Shown: positions 21,572 through 35,246 of the stretch, piece after piece
How positions within the stretch are numbered: the stretch's first letter is position 1
How the letters are laid out: each line of letters opens with the position of its first letter
Source of the DNA: Euryodendron excelsum
Lineage: Eukaryota; Streptophyta; Magnoliopsida; Ericales; Pentaphylacaceae
Assembly: GCA_033060915.1 (NCBI GenBank)
Contig: CM065379.1
Location: 360,001-424,000, forward strand
Reading direction: 5' to 3'
Length of the DNA stretch: 64,000 nt
Position numbers and translations under genes: made by a program
Notes under the pieces: model-generated
Told to the model about the DNA's origin: nothing
Seen by the model: the letters and a program-made list of their open reading frames with translations, nothing else
Database searches by the model: none

Positions 21572-24500
21572 AGAGCTCTTTCCCTGCATGAAAAAGGTCG
21601 GCAATCTAATTCCAAAAACTGTCTCTCTCGATATACAGTCCTTGAACTCTCTCCAAACCCTAGTTTCTTAGGCTTCTTCAAACCCTAGCTCCCATACACT
21701 TTAACCCTAGCATCTATACACTAATACACACTTATATGAGCCTCCAAGCCGACCATTGAAGACTAAAGGTGCTGCAATCTCGAAGCTCTCAAAGATCAAA
21801 GTGAAGTAAAGCAAGCAAACCGAATAAGACATAGGGTTGGTTTTCTATTTATGTTTACGCAATTCTCCCCTCTCTCTTCTTTCTCCTAACCCACTTGGGT
21901 TTTCTTCTATTTTAATCCCCTATCTTCTTCCCCCTTTTCTTGGATGCTTGAAACAAAGGAATCCCCGATTCATGTGTAGGAAGAATGGTTGAAAGTCACC
22001 ATGTCGGGGGCTTTCTTCTAATTCAACCTTAGTCCATGTGGATTCGACCCCCTTGATTACGTGGTGAAACCTAAACCTTGTATGTTCACGACCCTACTTG
22101 CATTGTGCATATCATATTCGTACATCTCTTCAAAATTGTTTTCTAAACTTGTTTTCAAAACTTGCATCAAAGATCTTTTTCAAAACTTGCATTAAATCTT
22201 CTTTTTCTAAACTTGTTTTCAAAATCACAATCCTAAGATAATTCTAACCACTCTATAGTTAGGATTGTTTTAGGAAAGTGTTACATAAGTTTTGAGTGTA
22301 AACCCTAAAATCGATTTTGTTAAAATCACAATCCTAAGGTGATTCTAGCCATTCCATGGTTAGGGTTGCTTCAGGAAAGTATTATATTTAAAGTGACTAT
22401 CATGGTCCATATTTTCAAATCTTTGTTGTTTTTAAAACCGCGATCCTAGAATGATTCTAATCTTCCTATATTTAAAGTTGTTTTAGGAAAGTAAAATATT
22501 TTTAAAGACTTATAAAAGTCTGTATTCCATTCTCTTTCCAAATCACTTTTCAAAAATCTCTTTTCCAAAACCTCTTTTTAAATCATCTCCAAAATCTCTT
22601 TTCAAACTTACTTGCCTAAAAACTCTTTTCAAAATCCCTTTTCTAAAAACTCTCTTCAAAAGTTCTACTTTCTTAAAACAATTTTTAAGTTTCCCTCCTA
22701 GAAACTCCCTTCAAAAGATTTACTTTCCAAAATCTCTTTTTCTTGAAACTCAAGTCAAGCCCTAGAGCCAATGATTAGGAAACCCTAATTTCTACTTTCT
22801 TTTTTCACATCCAATCATAACTTTTCAAAATTCTATTTTCTACATCAAACTCTTAGGTTTCCTAAACCTCTTTTTCATGTCAAATCATATTTTCTAAATC
22901 TCATCATTTTCAATTTCATGTCAAATCTAATATTCTAACTTAGGAAACCAAATCTAACCCTCCGTTTTTGGAAACAAAATCAAATCATCTCCTTTTAAAA
23001 ATAGAAATTAAATATTTTTTAATTCAATCATTTCCTAATTCTAAACTTTCTTAATGTCAAACCTTTCCAAATTTCAAACTTTCCAATTTTTCTAAATTTA
23101 AACCTTTCCTAATTTCTAAACTTTTTAAACCTTTCTTAAATCAAACTTTTCAAATTCCAAATCTTTTTTAGATTGAAATCTTTCCAAAACCAAAACTTTC
23201 ACAATTTTAAAGTTTTTTAATTTCAAAACTTTCTTAAGTTGAAACTTTTTAAATTCAAAACCTTCATAAAATGGAATTTTCATAAAATGAAACTTTCCTA
23301 ATTTGACACTTTCCTAAAACTGAATTTTCCTAAGTTCAAACTTTTCAAATTCTAAAGCTTTCCAAAGTCCAACTTATCCTAAACCCTAAATTTCCAAATC
23401 CTTCCAAGTCAAGTGTTTTCAAATCAAACCAAAATCTCTTTCAAATCTTCTTTAAATTCGACTTTCTTAAGTCGAACATTTCCTAAATCTAAAATTTTAA
23501 AATCGAACTTTTCAAATCTAAATCAAATCCTTTCCAATTCAACTACATGTTCCAATCTTAGGTTACCTAAACCTTAAGAGGCCTAAATCTTAGTTTAACC
23601 CTAACCCTAAAGTTGGGAAGCTTCCCCTCTTTTCTAAACCAATATGGTTTTCCAATTTCAAATTTCAAAATGTTTTCAAAACTCAACTCTATCTTTCCAA
23701 ATCTAGTCCAAGTTCTCTTTCAAGGGTCAAATCCTCTTTCAAGTTCAATTCTAGGTTTAAGTTCAATCTTGATTTCAAATTTTCTATTTTAAAGTTCAAG
23801 TCAAACTCTTTTTCAAATCAAATCCCTTTTCAAAATCAAACTCTTTTCGAATCAACTCTTTTTAAATAAAAATTTTTAAAATCTCAAAATGTCTATTTTC
23901 AATCGGACTCTTGTCCAAACTACGACTGACCTGATTCCTAAAAAAGAATACGTAGACAACTCTCATGGGTGCGGTCATAACTATTTTCAAATTTCTAATT
24001 CCATAGCCTTTTTCAAATTTCTAATTCCATAACCTTTTTCAAGTTTCTAATTTCATAACCTTTTCCAAGCTTCTATTTTCATAAGCTTTTTCAAAATTTC
24101 AATTTTTTAATCTATTTCAAGTTTCTAATTCCAAAATCTATTTTCAAAGCTCTATTTCCAATTTCTAAAACTTTCTTTCAAAAATCAAATCTATCTTTTA
24201 AATTCTATTTTCAAAATTAAATCAAGCTTTTTCAAATTTACTTTCAAAATCAAATCAAATTCTTACACTTGCATGTCATGTATCATATCAAACATCTTTT
24301 CAAAGTTCTTTTCTAAAGTGGATAGTTTTGGACATTTATTAATCGAAGATTCCGAATGAGTGGACCTAGGGTGAATAGACATATAGGTACCATAAGGGCG
24401 GGGTAGGGTGATGGCTTAGTGCATCTTCCCTACATGTAACCAACCTCTAACTTAGATCACTGTTTTCAAAGACCAAATGTAGTTATTTTTAAAAAAGGAC

Positions 24501-24803
24501 TTAAATATTTCTAAAGGTTTCCAAACAACCTATTTTTTTAAAAACCCTTTCTTAAGGAAGTTTTTAAAATCCTTTCAAAAACCCTAAGTGTAATTTTTGG
24601 ATTGTGCTTAGTTTTAGGTGACCTAACTTATCTTAATCAAGTTAGGTGACGACTCCAAATTGTTTTCCAAAAACCCTTAATCAAATCAAATTTTTAATTC
24701 AAACTTAGTCACACTCATACTTCTAGGAGGATGAGTTCTAATGAGAGAGCACTATGTTTTTCTCACTTGTTTTTTTTTTAGTGCAAAAAATTGGGGCGCG
24801 ACA

Positions 24804-26045
24804 GAGCCATATAGCCAGCACAGTGTACTACATGGACCGACAGGAAGATCGGCAACCTCGAAGTAATAGGGCGCCAGAAAGAAACCTGGTAAGGGTTGAG
24901 CTAGAGCAGCAGAATTGGGATAAGGGGCTAGAAGATCGGCTCGACAACCGAGATAAGCACCAAGAAGGGCGGACAGTCCAAGACGTAGCCAGAAGAGCTC
25001 TAGACCAAATTGCTTCCACTCCCTTCACAGAAAAAATTGACACACGCTGACCTTCCAGAAAATTTACTCCAGCAAAGTTTACTCCATATGATGGGAAGTC
25101 AAATCCCATTGTTTATGTTTGGTACTATAAGTAGATGATGGCGCCATGGAGCTATGATGATTTACTCATATGCTGAGTTTTCCCTTCAAGCCTAGGGGAG
25201 GTAGCCCTATGATAGTTCAACAAGTTATAGTCCAGATCAGTATCAAGCTAGAGACAACTTGTCGAGCTATTCACAAACTGTTTCATAACAAACAACATGC
25301 AGTCGAAGGAGGTGGACTACTTGCTGACCTTGTAGAAGAAAGATGACGAGGGATTATGCACGTATGTAAGGAGATACTGGGAGGTTTATAATGAAATAAA
25401 TGACTGTAATAAGCAGTTGGCTGTTGCATAGTTCAAGATTGGCCTTCTCAAAAACACTGGTTGAGGCAATCCCTCATGAAGAAACCAATCACCTGCATAC
25501 AGGACCTGATGCTGAGGATTAAATAGTTTGCACGGGTGGAAGAAGATATAGCACAACCAACGCAGGAGAAGGTCAGTGAAAAGACTAATAAAAAAGATGG
25601 GTGTGAAAGCAAAAAGCCCAGACGTGAGGAGAACAACAACAACAACAGTCGGGGCAGGAAAACTACAGAAGGGGTCACCATAGTCTTCAAAGAACTAATA
25701 TACAAGATTTTGCCCTAAATATGAGACAAACCCTTCTTCAAATGGCTCCCGAAGTTGGGAGGAGACCTTGCCACCCAAGACCAGAGGAAGTTCTGCTCTT
25801 ATCACAGGGAAAAGTGGCATCAAACCAAGAATTGTCGAAATCTAAAAAACCACTTAAAAGAATTGGCAAAGGCGGGACACCTTGACCAATACATCGATCG
25901 AGAAAATACAAAGCAAGAGGGAAAGCAGAAAAAACAGGAAGCCACTCCCCAAAAGGAAGTCAGAACTGAACCTGTTCGAGTAATCAATGTCTTTTATGGA
26001 TCGACAGAATCAACAACTATAGACAGATACCGGGTGGAGATCTAG
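24804..26045 (+). pseudogene. Gypsy gag, broken
   Basis: Gag of a Tat-type Gypsy polyprotein. An uninterrupted piece (24754-25050) ends 'IASTPFTEKIDTR'; the homologous line then continues past a stop as 'FTPAKFTPYDGKSNPI', the characteristic start of the gag core. Beyond are 'MMAPWSYDDLL' and 'CTYVRRYWEVYNEI' with several stops, and at 25790 a zinc-knuckle-like 'KFCSYHREKWHQTKNCRNLKNHL' in which the CCHC pattern is partly preserved. Two or more frame changes separate the pieces. Confidence 0.8.
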
Positions 26046-26075
26046 AAAGCAGCACACCTCAGGGAGGTAATGTAG

Positions 26076-26520
26076 TTGGAAGCCCCAAATAAAAAGGCAA
26101 AGGTCGGCAGTAGTGCTAAGGCTATAACCTTCACCGATGATGACTTGGCAGGGGTGCAACTGCCACACAATAAAGCATTGGTGGTGAGGCTACAATTGGG
26201 AGACTGTGATGTGAAAAGGCTACTAATTGATCAAGAAAGCTCTTCTGAAGTCATGTTCTATGACCTCTTCAAGAAGCTAGGATTGAAGGACACCGATCTC
26301 CAACAATCTTTGAACCCCCTGGTCGGATTCAGCTCGGACCCGGTCTGGCCACTGGGAAAGGTAATTATCTTGCTTACTATGGGATGGATCACTATTTAGA
26401 TGGAGTTCTTGGTGGTCAATGTGCCTTCTCCCTACAATGCAATTATGGGTCAAACATGGTTGCACCTCATGAAAGTCATACCTTTATCAGCCGATCCATT
26501 TTCCATTTCCAAGAGGAGTA
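26076..26520 (+). pseudogene. Gypsy retropepsin-like protease with a damaged active site
   Basis: Residues matching Tat-type proteases: 'ITFTDDDLAGVQLPHNKALVV', then 'LIDQESSSEVMFYDLFKKLGL', where the family has a D-T/S-G triad. Here the triad reads D-Q-E, so the catalytic motif is lost. A stop at 26399 splits the domain; it resumes as 'MEFLVVNVPSPYNAIMGQTWLH', the normal C-terminal half. Confidence 0.82.
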
Positions 26521-26544
26521 GGAGAGATAAGAGGGGACCAAGTA

Positions 26545-26774
26545 GTGGGTCAGACATTCTTAACGGCATGCGCTATAAAGGAAATAATAGGGAAGGTACA
26601 GATGATGGAACTTCATGAAGACATGCCCACGATAGATGATGTTGAGCTGTTACCAAAAAACAAGGTCGTTAAGGACTTGAGGAAGATTTACATAAATTGG
26701 CACGATGAAGAAAAATATTTCATTCTCAGCACCTCTCTATCTAAATCTGAGGAGAAATCATTGATCAACCTACT
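26545..26774 (+). pseudogene. Gypsy protease-RT linker, cut off
   Basis: Reads 'HEDMPTIDDVELLP' and 'STSLSKSEEKSLINLL', the conserved lead-in to reverse transcriptase. The next codons are LTR sequence (TGTCGCGCC at 26775), so RT is absent. Confidence 0.8.
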
Positions 26775-29036
26775 TGTCGCGCCTCGGTTTTTGGGTATCC
26801 AAGGTCCTTTCGGCTCGGAAGCCCAAAAGCACGAAACTCTGTCACTAGAACTCATCCTCCTAGAAGGACAAGTGCGATTAGGTTTGAAATTAGTTTGATT
26901 AAGGGCTTTTCAGAAAAATAGGAGTCGCCACCTAACTTGATTAAGGTGAGTTAGGACACCTAAAACTAAGTGTTAATCCAAAGATTAGACTTAGGGTTTT
27001 TGGAACAGGTTTTGAAAACTTCCTCAAGAGAGGGTTTTTAAGAAAATAGGTTGTTTGGCAACCTTTGGAAAGATTTAAGCCCTTTTGGAAAATAACTCCA
27101 TTTTGGTCATTCGAAAACAGGAATCTATGGTTCAGGGGTTGGTTACATATAGGGAAGATATCTTAAGATCATCACCCTATCCCACCCTTTCGGTACCTAC
27201 ATGCCTAATCACCCTTTGCTCACTCACTAGAATAACCAGTTACCGTTGTCCACTTAATATCTACTTTAGAATTTTGAAAATGGGATTTAGTCATCACTTT
27301 TTGGATGGATGATGCATGATGTAAGTTTTTAGAAGAAGTTTGAAAATAATGGGGGTTTTGAAATAGTTTGGAATAGAAACTTTGAATTGATTGGAATTTT
27401 TGAAAAAGGGGATTGGAGTTGAAATAAAAGTTGTGACCGCACCATTTTAGGTTACTTACGTATCTCATTTGGCGAAAATCAGGTCATTCGTAGTTCGGGC
27501 AAGAGCCCGATGGAAAATAGGCGCATTAGGGCCTTTGGAAGGTTTGAAGATACTTTGGGATCTTTGGAAAAGTTTAAGACACTTTAAGGTCTTTGGAAAA
27601 GTTTAAGACACTTTGAGGTCTTTGGAAAAGTTTAAATCACTTGGAAGTCTTTGGAAGTTGAAAACACTTTGTGGTCTTGGAAGTTGAAGACTCTTTGTGG
27701 TCTTGGAAGTTTTGACTTGAAATTGGATGGTGGAGTGTTTTGAAAATGTTTTTGGATCAACTTAAGGGAGTTTTGAAAAAATGCTTTGGCATGACTCAAG
27801 AGAGCTTGAAAGTGTTTTTGAAATCTTATTTTGAAAACCTTGGAGGCATGACTTTAGAATGTTTTGATGAATTAGTTTTGGAAAGTGATTTTTGGAAATG
27901 GCTAAGGGTTTGGAATCCTAATATGAACAACCTTAGAGGTTGTTCTTGATATGTCACCTTCTTTTGGGATCCCTAACCATAAGAGGGCTAGAGATACCTT
28001 AGATTTGTGATCTTTTTTAAAATGTTTTTGGAAACATTTTGGAGTTGGTTTTTAAAACCTCAAGAGGGTTGAAGGTTTTGGAAAAAGTGGGTAATGAGTA
28101 TAGTTTAAAATTAGAGGATCATTCAAAAAGGGTTCATGAGTTGGAACCTTAAAGCATATTAACCTAGATTGGGTTAGCCTATGGTTAGGGATGACCTAAA
28201 GTTAAGTTGGACTAGGGTTGACTAACTAGAGTAGGGGTCACCTAAGATTAAGATGACTTAGGGTTAACTAACTAGGGTTAAGTTAACCTAAGGTGAGTGA
28301 ACTAGGGTCAAGTTAACCTAGGGTTGGATAACTAGGGTCAAGTTAACCTAGGGTTGGACAACTAAGGTCAAATTAACCTAGAGTTAAACTACTATGGTCA
28401 AGTTAACCTAAGGTTGGACAACTAGGGTCAAGTTAACCTAGGGTTGGACAACTAGGGTCAAGCTAACCTAGGGTTAGACAACTAGGGTCAAGTTAACCTA
28501 AGGTTGATCAACTATGGTCAAGTTAACCTAGGGTTAGTCAACTAGGGTCAAGTTAACCTAGGGTTGGATTGGAAAATGTTTTTGAAAGTTGGTTTAATGC
28601 ACTTTTGGAAAGAGCTTTGAAAATAAAACATGTTATGCAATGGGCTTTGGTGGACAACCCTTCTTAAAATCATTTCCATGAAAATTTTGACTTTAGCCAA
28701 AAGTATGGTTTATATAGTTGGTATTTGGAGACCATTCCAAGAAACGTTTTCTCATGGCTATTATAATTATAATCTTGACAAGAGTATAAGGGGTCCAAAA
28801 ATCAACATGGTGATGACAATTTTTTAAGGCATCATTTTTAATGCAAAGATGGAGAGAATGAGCTCTTGATAGCCATTTTTGAAAAGAGTTTTGAAAACTA
28901 TTTTGTAGGAGGCCATTCCATTAAGAGAGGGTTCCTATAGCCAAATAAAAGGAAAATCCCTCAAGAGAGGGTTCCATGGGACCATTCCAACCACTAAACT
29001 TGAAAAAATAAAAGTCTTGAAAATTAGAGAGTTAAA
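26775..29036 (-). mobile_element. Ogre-like LTR fragment, minus strand
   Basis: Begins TGTCGCGCC, the reverse complement of the GGCGCGACA terminus, and follows the reverse complement of the solo LTR's right half (about 60000-62219), including the 30-bp minisatellite. It lacks the U3/promoter half: it stops near 29036, before the counterpart of ~60000. It is therefore a truncated copy fused to kinase-bearing DNA on its right. Confidence 0.82.
28171..28567. repeat. 30-bp minisatellite inside the Ogre-like LTR
   Basis: About 13 imperfect units of GGGTTGGACAACTAGGGTCA plus AGTTAACCTA. The unit is exactly 30 bp in most copies. The same array on the opposite strand lies at 60485-60800. Confidence 0.93.
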
Positions 29037-30428
<1,392 letters not shown>

Positions 30429-30459
30429 TCAAAGAAAGCCAAAGACAGAGTCCACTTTA

Positions 30460-30759
<300 letters not shown>

Positions 30760-31279
30760 CTATGGCAGGAAAAATCATTTGTGAATAAAAGCAGGTAAGT
30801 CACAAAGAATACAAACTGAGAAGGAAATAATTTTTTGAACTGAATAATGAACAGCATAGATAAGGGAGTCCAAAACCCTTGTTGAAAGCAACATATGAAA
30901 TGCTCATACATCTCATACACAGTATGTGCAGCAGTGAACTTCAATAGTGTCTTTTCACAAGGTCAACACTTGTAGAAGTAACCAACAGCTCACCCACATA
31001 CTACTAAATTCCTCTCATCACTCCCCAGAAAAGAAACAAGAAAATACCATCAGTTACTAGAGCAAATTAATCATCACATAGAGAGAAAAGACAAGAACAC
31101 ATAGAATCAGCCTACAAAGTTAGAAGTCATATGATTATAGATGACTGCCAACCATGATTACAGATTTAGAGCTATAAATTGAAGATTCCTCTTCAAAGCT
31201 GCTGGGAGTCATCCAAGTATCCAGAAGCAAGATTCACAAAGTTCACAACACCAAAAAATAAAATACCAACTAAATTAGT

Positions 31280-31475
31280 GACACAGCAATCCACAACTAT
31301 TTTGAGTCTGAAATCCAACAAAAAATTTCCAGCCTTCCCTTTCAAAATATTTAATGAGAAACAAACAAGTTACTAAACTAACAATACAGCGATCCACAAC
31401 CACATTGAGTCTGAAATCCCTAAAAAATTTCCAGCCTCTGTTTAAAATATTAATAAGAGCAAACAAGATAGCTTC
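31280..31475. repeat. Local ~100-bp direct repeat
   Basis: Two adjacent similar units share ATCCACAAC, TTGAGTCTGAAATCC and AAATTTCCAGCCT, at ~31288 and ~31390, with small insertions. Confidence 0.75.
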
Positions 31476-32954
31476 GCCAAAGAAAGCACCAACTTATGAA
31501 GACAACTAACCAACTCCTAAAAATCAAGTGGTCCACGTCACCTTTTTTTTTTTTTTTTTTGATAGCGGTCACTTACCTCAATCACTTCTAAGACATCAAC
31601 TAGGGAATACCAACTCCGAACAATCAAATGGTTGGCAGTTCAAATGTAGTACTTATTCTTTTGCTTTCATTATTCAATTATCATCTTTCAAAAAAAGAAT
31701 AAATAAGATGAGGTATAAGAAAAAATTGGAACAAACTGGGATTTGTATATAGATCAAGCAGCAAAACTGAACCCGTTACCACTGACTAACCTACCGTGGG
31801 CGACTATATTCGCTGTGTGTTTGATGTATACCCGCTAGGAAATAGGATAATCACCCAGTGATTGCCTAACCAGTCAAAGGAAGGGAGAGAGTTAATGGCA
31901 GTCAAAGAGAGAGAGAGAGCAGTGAACCAGAAAGTACGTTGGATAACTTGTGCATTGATGTTTGATGATTGAAGGAAGGGTGGCCTCCTCTATAAAGGTG
32001 ATGGGGCATTGGAGAGAGAGTCGACTAGTGATGGGTTTAATGGCTCTTCCCTCCATGCTGCGGGAGGTCAACTCTATACCTGATATCTTTGGAGGTAGGT
32101 AGGATTCATCTCCAGTGATATAGAGCTGACCCACATTAAATTCCTTTTGGCTTCTCTCTCGGGATGTCTTTGTCTCGATGTATTTCAATAAGTATGGAGA
32201 CCTCTCTCTTGTAAGACGGGTTAAGTATGGAGCGAGGGACTGACATAGACAAACCCATTAACCCTAGCCTCCATACTACAATGGGTCATGGTTGCCTGGA
32301 GCTACCATAACCATGACACTCCAAGGGATGAGTCATTGGGTTCTACTCAAGACCCCAAGAAGTGGAGGACACTTAGCATATAGAGATGTACACTTGTAGG
32401 AGTGGTGCCCAACGACAAAGTGGAGAGTCCGAGAGAGGGTCACTTGGCTTGGCCGAGGGAAGGGGTCTCAGACTCTCAGGTGCCCCATTTGAGAGAGTTC
32501 AGAGTTTCCCTCTAGTTGGGTTCTAAGATTTAGGCACTGTGTACTTTAGTAACTTAGTGCAACCTAATAATATGTGGCGATTTTTTGTCGACTTAGGTGG
32601 TCGATGAAGGAGATGATGTGGTGCGTATGGCCACATGAGATATCACCCACATACCTACACCTATCATATGAGCCGGTTGATAATCCAAAATTAGTTTGGC
32701 AACCATAACCTTGTACCCTCTCTCTACCAATCAGCTAAGATGAAAGTATGACATTGGGGGATACCATTTTTTGCGACTACTGTAGTACACACTTGAGAGA
32801 TCAAATTTATGAACATCATCTCAGGAAAATGCCTCCTAAAGACAGGAGATCACCAAACATTTGCGCCTGAGTTTCTAAATCTTATATAACATACATAATT
32901 TTTATTAAAGGCAAACTGAGAACAGATTGAGAAATGTTCCACGTAGTCTCAACC

Positions 32955-33362
32955 AAAGTTGCAAGAAAACTCATTTGGGAGGGCAAGCGCGTTTCCCCAG
33001 TACAAAACTCATTTCAAAATTTTGAGAAAACATTATGAAAATATAGGGGGAAATGTTTCGGAAAGTCTTACGGAAACGTTTCGAAAACTCTTGGGATACT
33101 TGATGGAAACTCTAAGAAAACTTGTAGGAAACACTTCGGAAAATTGAAATATTAATTTTTATTCATTTTTTCCCCTTACGTTCTAAGTATCTATAAAATT
33201 ATTCATGTAGGTTTCTACTAAGTTTCTCAAAGCTCTCATTCGAGTTTTGCAAAAGCTTCTTAATAAGATTCCTCGTAAGTTTCCCAATCATTTCTGCTTC
33301 CGGTTTCCTCTTATATTTTTTTGGTTGTGTTTTCCGCTTCCGCTTCCCATTTTGGTAACTAT
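32955..33362. mobile_element. MITE-like element, family also at 50495
   Basis: About 408 bp without coding capacity, collinear with 50495-50910. Shared features are the start AGTT(A/G)C..GAAACTCA, the central TAGGTTTCTACTAA / AAGTTTCTACTAA, GTTTTGCAAA, and the end GGTAACTA. The ends are roughly inverted (GTTGC / GGTAAC). The superfamily is not assigned. Confidence 0.6.
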
Positions 33363-33974
33363 GGTCTCAACTCTTGCCACCAAAAACATTACCATAAATA
33401 ATTTCTCGATCATCACATGCCTCATAATGGAATGTCTTTGTAATATATATTCTCAAGGCCACCATCACCAAAAGGACAGAACATTATCATCAATATTGTA
33501 CATTCTAGAGAAAATTGTACTTGCTGGTTACAGTGAATGTGGATTGTGGAAAGATACATCACATAGCATTAATTTCCATATAAGGGGCACCTTAATGGAA
33601 ATCCACAGGATAAGTTTCCTAGAATGTTTACCCCATGATGTACATAACTTACAATATATCATATGATGTTTCAAATTTGCAATAATGGAATCACTTGAAA
33701 TTGAAACAGATTTATTGTGGTCACATAATTCTTTTTTATGGTTAAAGTGGTCCCATACATTAAGATATGAGAACATGACATTACAAATAAACCCAAATGG
33801 AAATACATCCAAATATAATAACATTGGAACAAGCACGTTGCAAAATATTTTGCAACATGCGCTAAATTGAGCTTTAAATTGTATTACCAAGAAAAGAACT
33901 AGCAGAGCTTATCTACACTAAATTGCGAGAGAAAGTGATGATGAAGACGAAATGGGGGATATTTCTATTGCAGC

Positions 33975-34932
33975 GGTTGAAATAGCTCTGATTCCATGCT
34001 GTAGTAGCTATGATATGATTATAGAATAAATAAAGTGTAAAGAGAAGAAAAGAGAAGAAGAACTCTCAAAGAGAGAATAGGATCCTTTTATCACAATACA
34101 TCATATTGATGTTTATATTACATTGAGAGAGAGCATCTATATGCAGGTCTAGGAGGAATGTTGAACAAGGAATAAAAAAGAAGAAACTATAGTAAACAGG
34201 AAACAATAGAAAAGAGGAAATTGTAGAATTAGGAAACTATAATAGTATAGTTTAACATCCACCCTCAAACTCAAGATAGTAAGATGGAGACGAATTTGAG
34301 TTTGGAAACGATATGATGAAAACAAACACGAACAATGCCATAAACATTTTAACAGGCCAAGAGAACTTCGGAGATGAGAGAGGAGCCAAATGATCCAGAG
34401 GCTCAATGATTACACGTGCGAAGCTTATCGAGAATAACCATTGTGTGTGCGGGCATGTGACAAAGTAAGGTTGCTTTCTGCAAGACGGCGATGGCAAGTG
34501 TGAACAAATGGATGAGGGACTCTTTGATTGGGAGCTAGAAATCGATGGATGAAGGGTTAACTTGCATCAAGATGGATGAGGGGCTCTTTGATTGGGAGCT
34601 AGGAACTAACACGTGAGGCAAACGCACGTTGAGATGGATGAGGGGTTTTTTTATTAGGAGCCAGGAACTAACACATGCGGTAGAGACACATACTGAGATG
34701 GATGAGGGAGTTGTGGAGAAGCTGACATTGGGCTTGTGCAGGGAATAACAGAATGAATGTGGGCTTGGTACGTGATTACTCTCAAAAGAGGCCACATATA
34801 GGTGGCTCTAATACCATGTTGAAATAGCTCTGATTCTAGAATAAAGAGAAGAAGAGAGAAGAAGAACTCTCGTAGAGAGAATAGAATCGTTGTATCATTA
34901 TGCATGCATCGTATTGATGTGTATATTACAAA
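33975..34932 (-). mobile_element. TRIM-like short LTR element, minus strand
   Basis: Left LTR 33975-34256 ends TTTAACA and is followed by a polypurine-tract complement (CCACCCTCAAACTCAAG). A tRNA-Met primer-site complement (GGCTCTAATACCA) at 34804-34816 precedes a right LTR starting TGTTGAAATAGCTCTG at 34817. The right LTR breaks off near 34932. The interior is only ~560 bp and non-coding, as in terminal-repeat retrotransposons in miniature. The first base of the left LTR is altered (GGTTGA). Confidence 0.78.
34511..34710. repeat. Tandem repeats inside the TRIM-like element
   Basis: Four imperfect 50-70-bp units, each with GATGGATGAGGG followed by TTTGATTGGGAGCTAG or a variant. Confidence 0.75.
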
Positions 34933-35246
34933 GACCACGAATTACAAATGTCTGGAAAAGCTCTGCTGATCGAGAATTTCAATTTTTAGGACTGACTTGA
35001 TATAGGTATTAACAAGAAAAAAAAGAGGAAAAAATAAAGAATTGAGGTTTTATTAGAGAGAGGGGGACAGAGAGCATTGCAAAACGTTGAGTCCAGTAAG
35101 AAGAACAAAACCTGCCATTGAGAAAGAGATGGAGAGAGAGAACGGTGACTTTTGAGAGAAAGGAAGTTAGGTTCTTTAGTGTTAAGATAGCTTGATATGA
35201 ATAGGGTATAAGACACGAGTTTTCAGCCCTAAAGACGCTACAGCAA
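34933..35246. other. Spacer before the SIRE-like element
   Basis: About 310 bases, nothing recognised. The minus strand has a short Ser-rich open frame that looks spurious. Confidence 0.4.

Larger units (their letters stand above)
20041..24803 (+). mobile_element. Giant Ogre-like LTR, left end missing
   Basis: About 4.76 kb of non-coding DNA ending TTGGGGCGCGACA, the same terminus as the complete solo LTR at 57506-62219, with collinear stretches (for example CTTGGGCCT...GGTAAGTCCACCCTTCC and, near the end, GTTAGGTGACGACTCC). A TATA box is at 21563-21571. The 22400-24300 part is a pyrimidine-rich tract full of TTTTCAAA words. The LTR start seen in the solo copy (TGTAAGCACC) is not present; a truncated LTR of another family abuts instead. 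Confidence 0.8.
19476..26774 (+). mobile_element. Interior of a Tat-type Gypsy element, interrupted and truncated
   Basis: Leader and gag start (19476-19556) are separated from the rest of gag (24804 onward) by two nested LTR pieces. Gag, a zinc-knuckle-like segment and protease follow in order up to 26774. The reading ends inside the conserved linker before RT ('SKSEEKSLINLL'), where an Ogre-like LTR on the other strand begins. RT, RNase H and integrase are absent. Confidence 0.8.
30760..33974. other. Low-copy DNA, no further exon recognised
   Basis: AT-rich. Contents noted: a local direct repeat of ~100 bp (31280-31475), a T18 run near 31544, and a MITE-like element (32955-33362). No kinase N-terminal exon was found on the minus strand. 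Confidence 0.45.

Noticed and set aside
23590..23615. Interstitial telomere repeat (AACCCTAACCCTAAA)
   Set aside because: Only two units; expected by chance in a C/T/A-rich LTR.
22400..24300. Pyrimidine-rich TTTTCAAA tract as a separate satellite
   Set aside because: It is part of the Ogre-like LTR body and lacks a constant unit length.
28171..28567. Possible CRISPR-like array of regular 30-bp units
   Set aside because: No unique spacers; units are head-to-tail and lie within an LTR copy in a plant genome.
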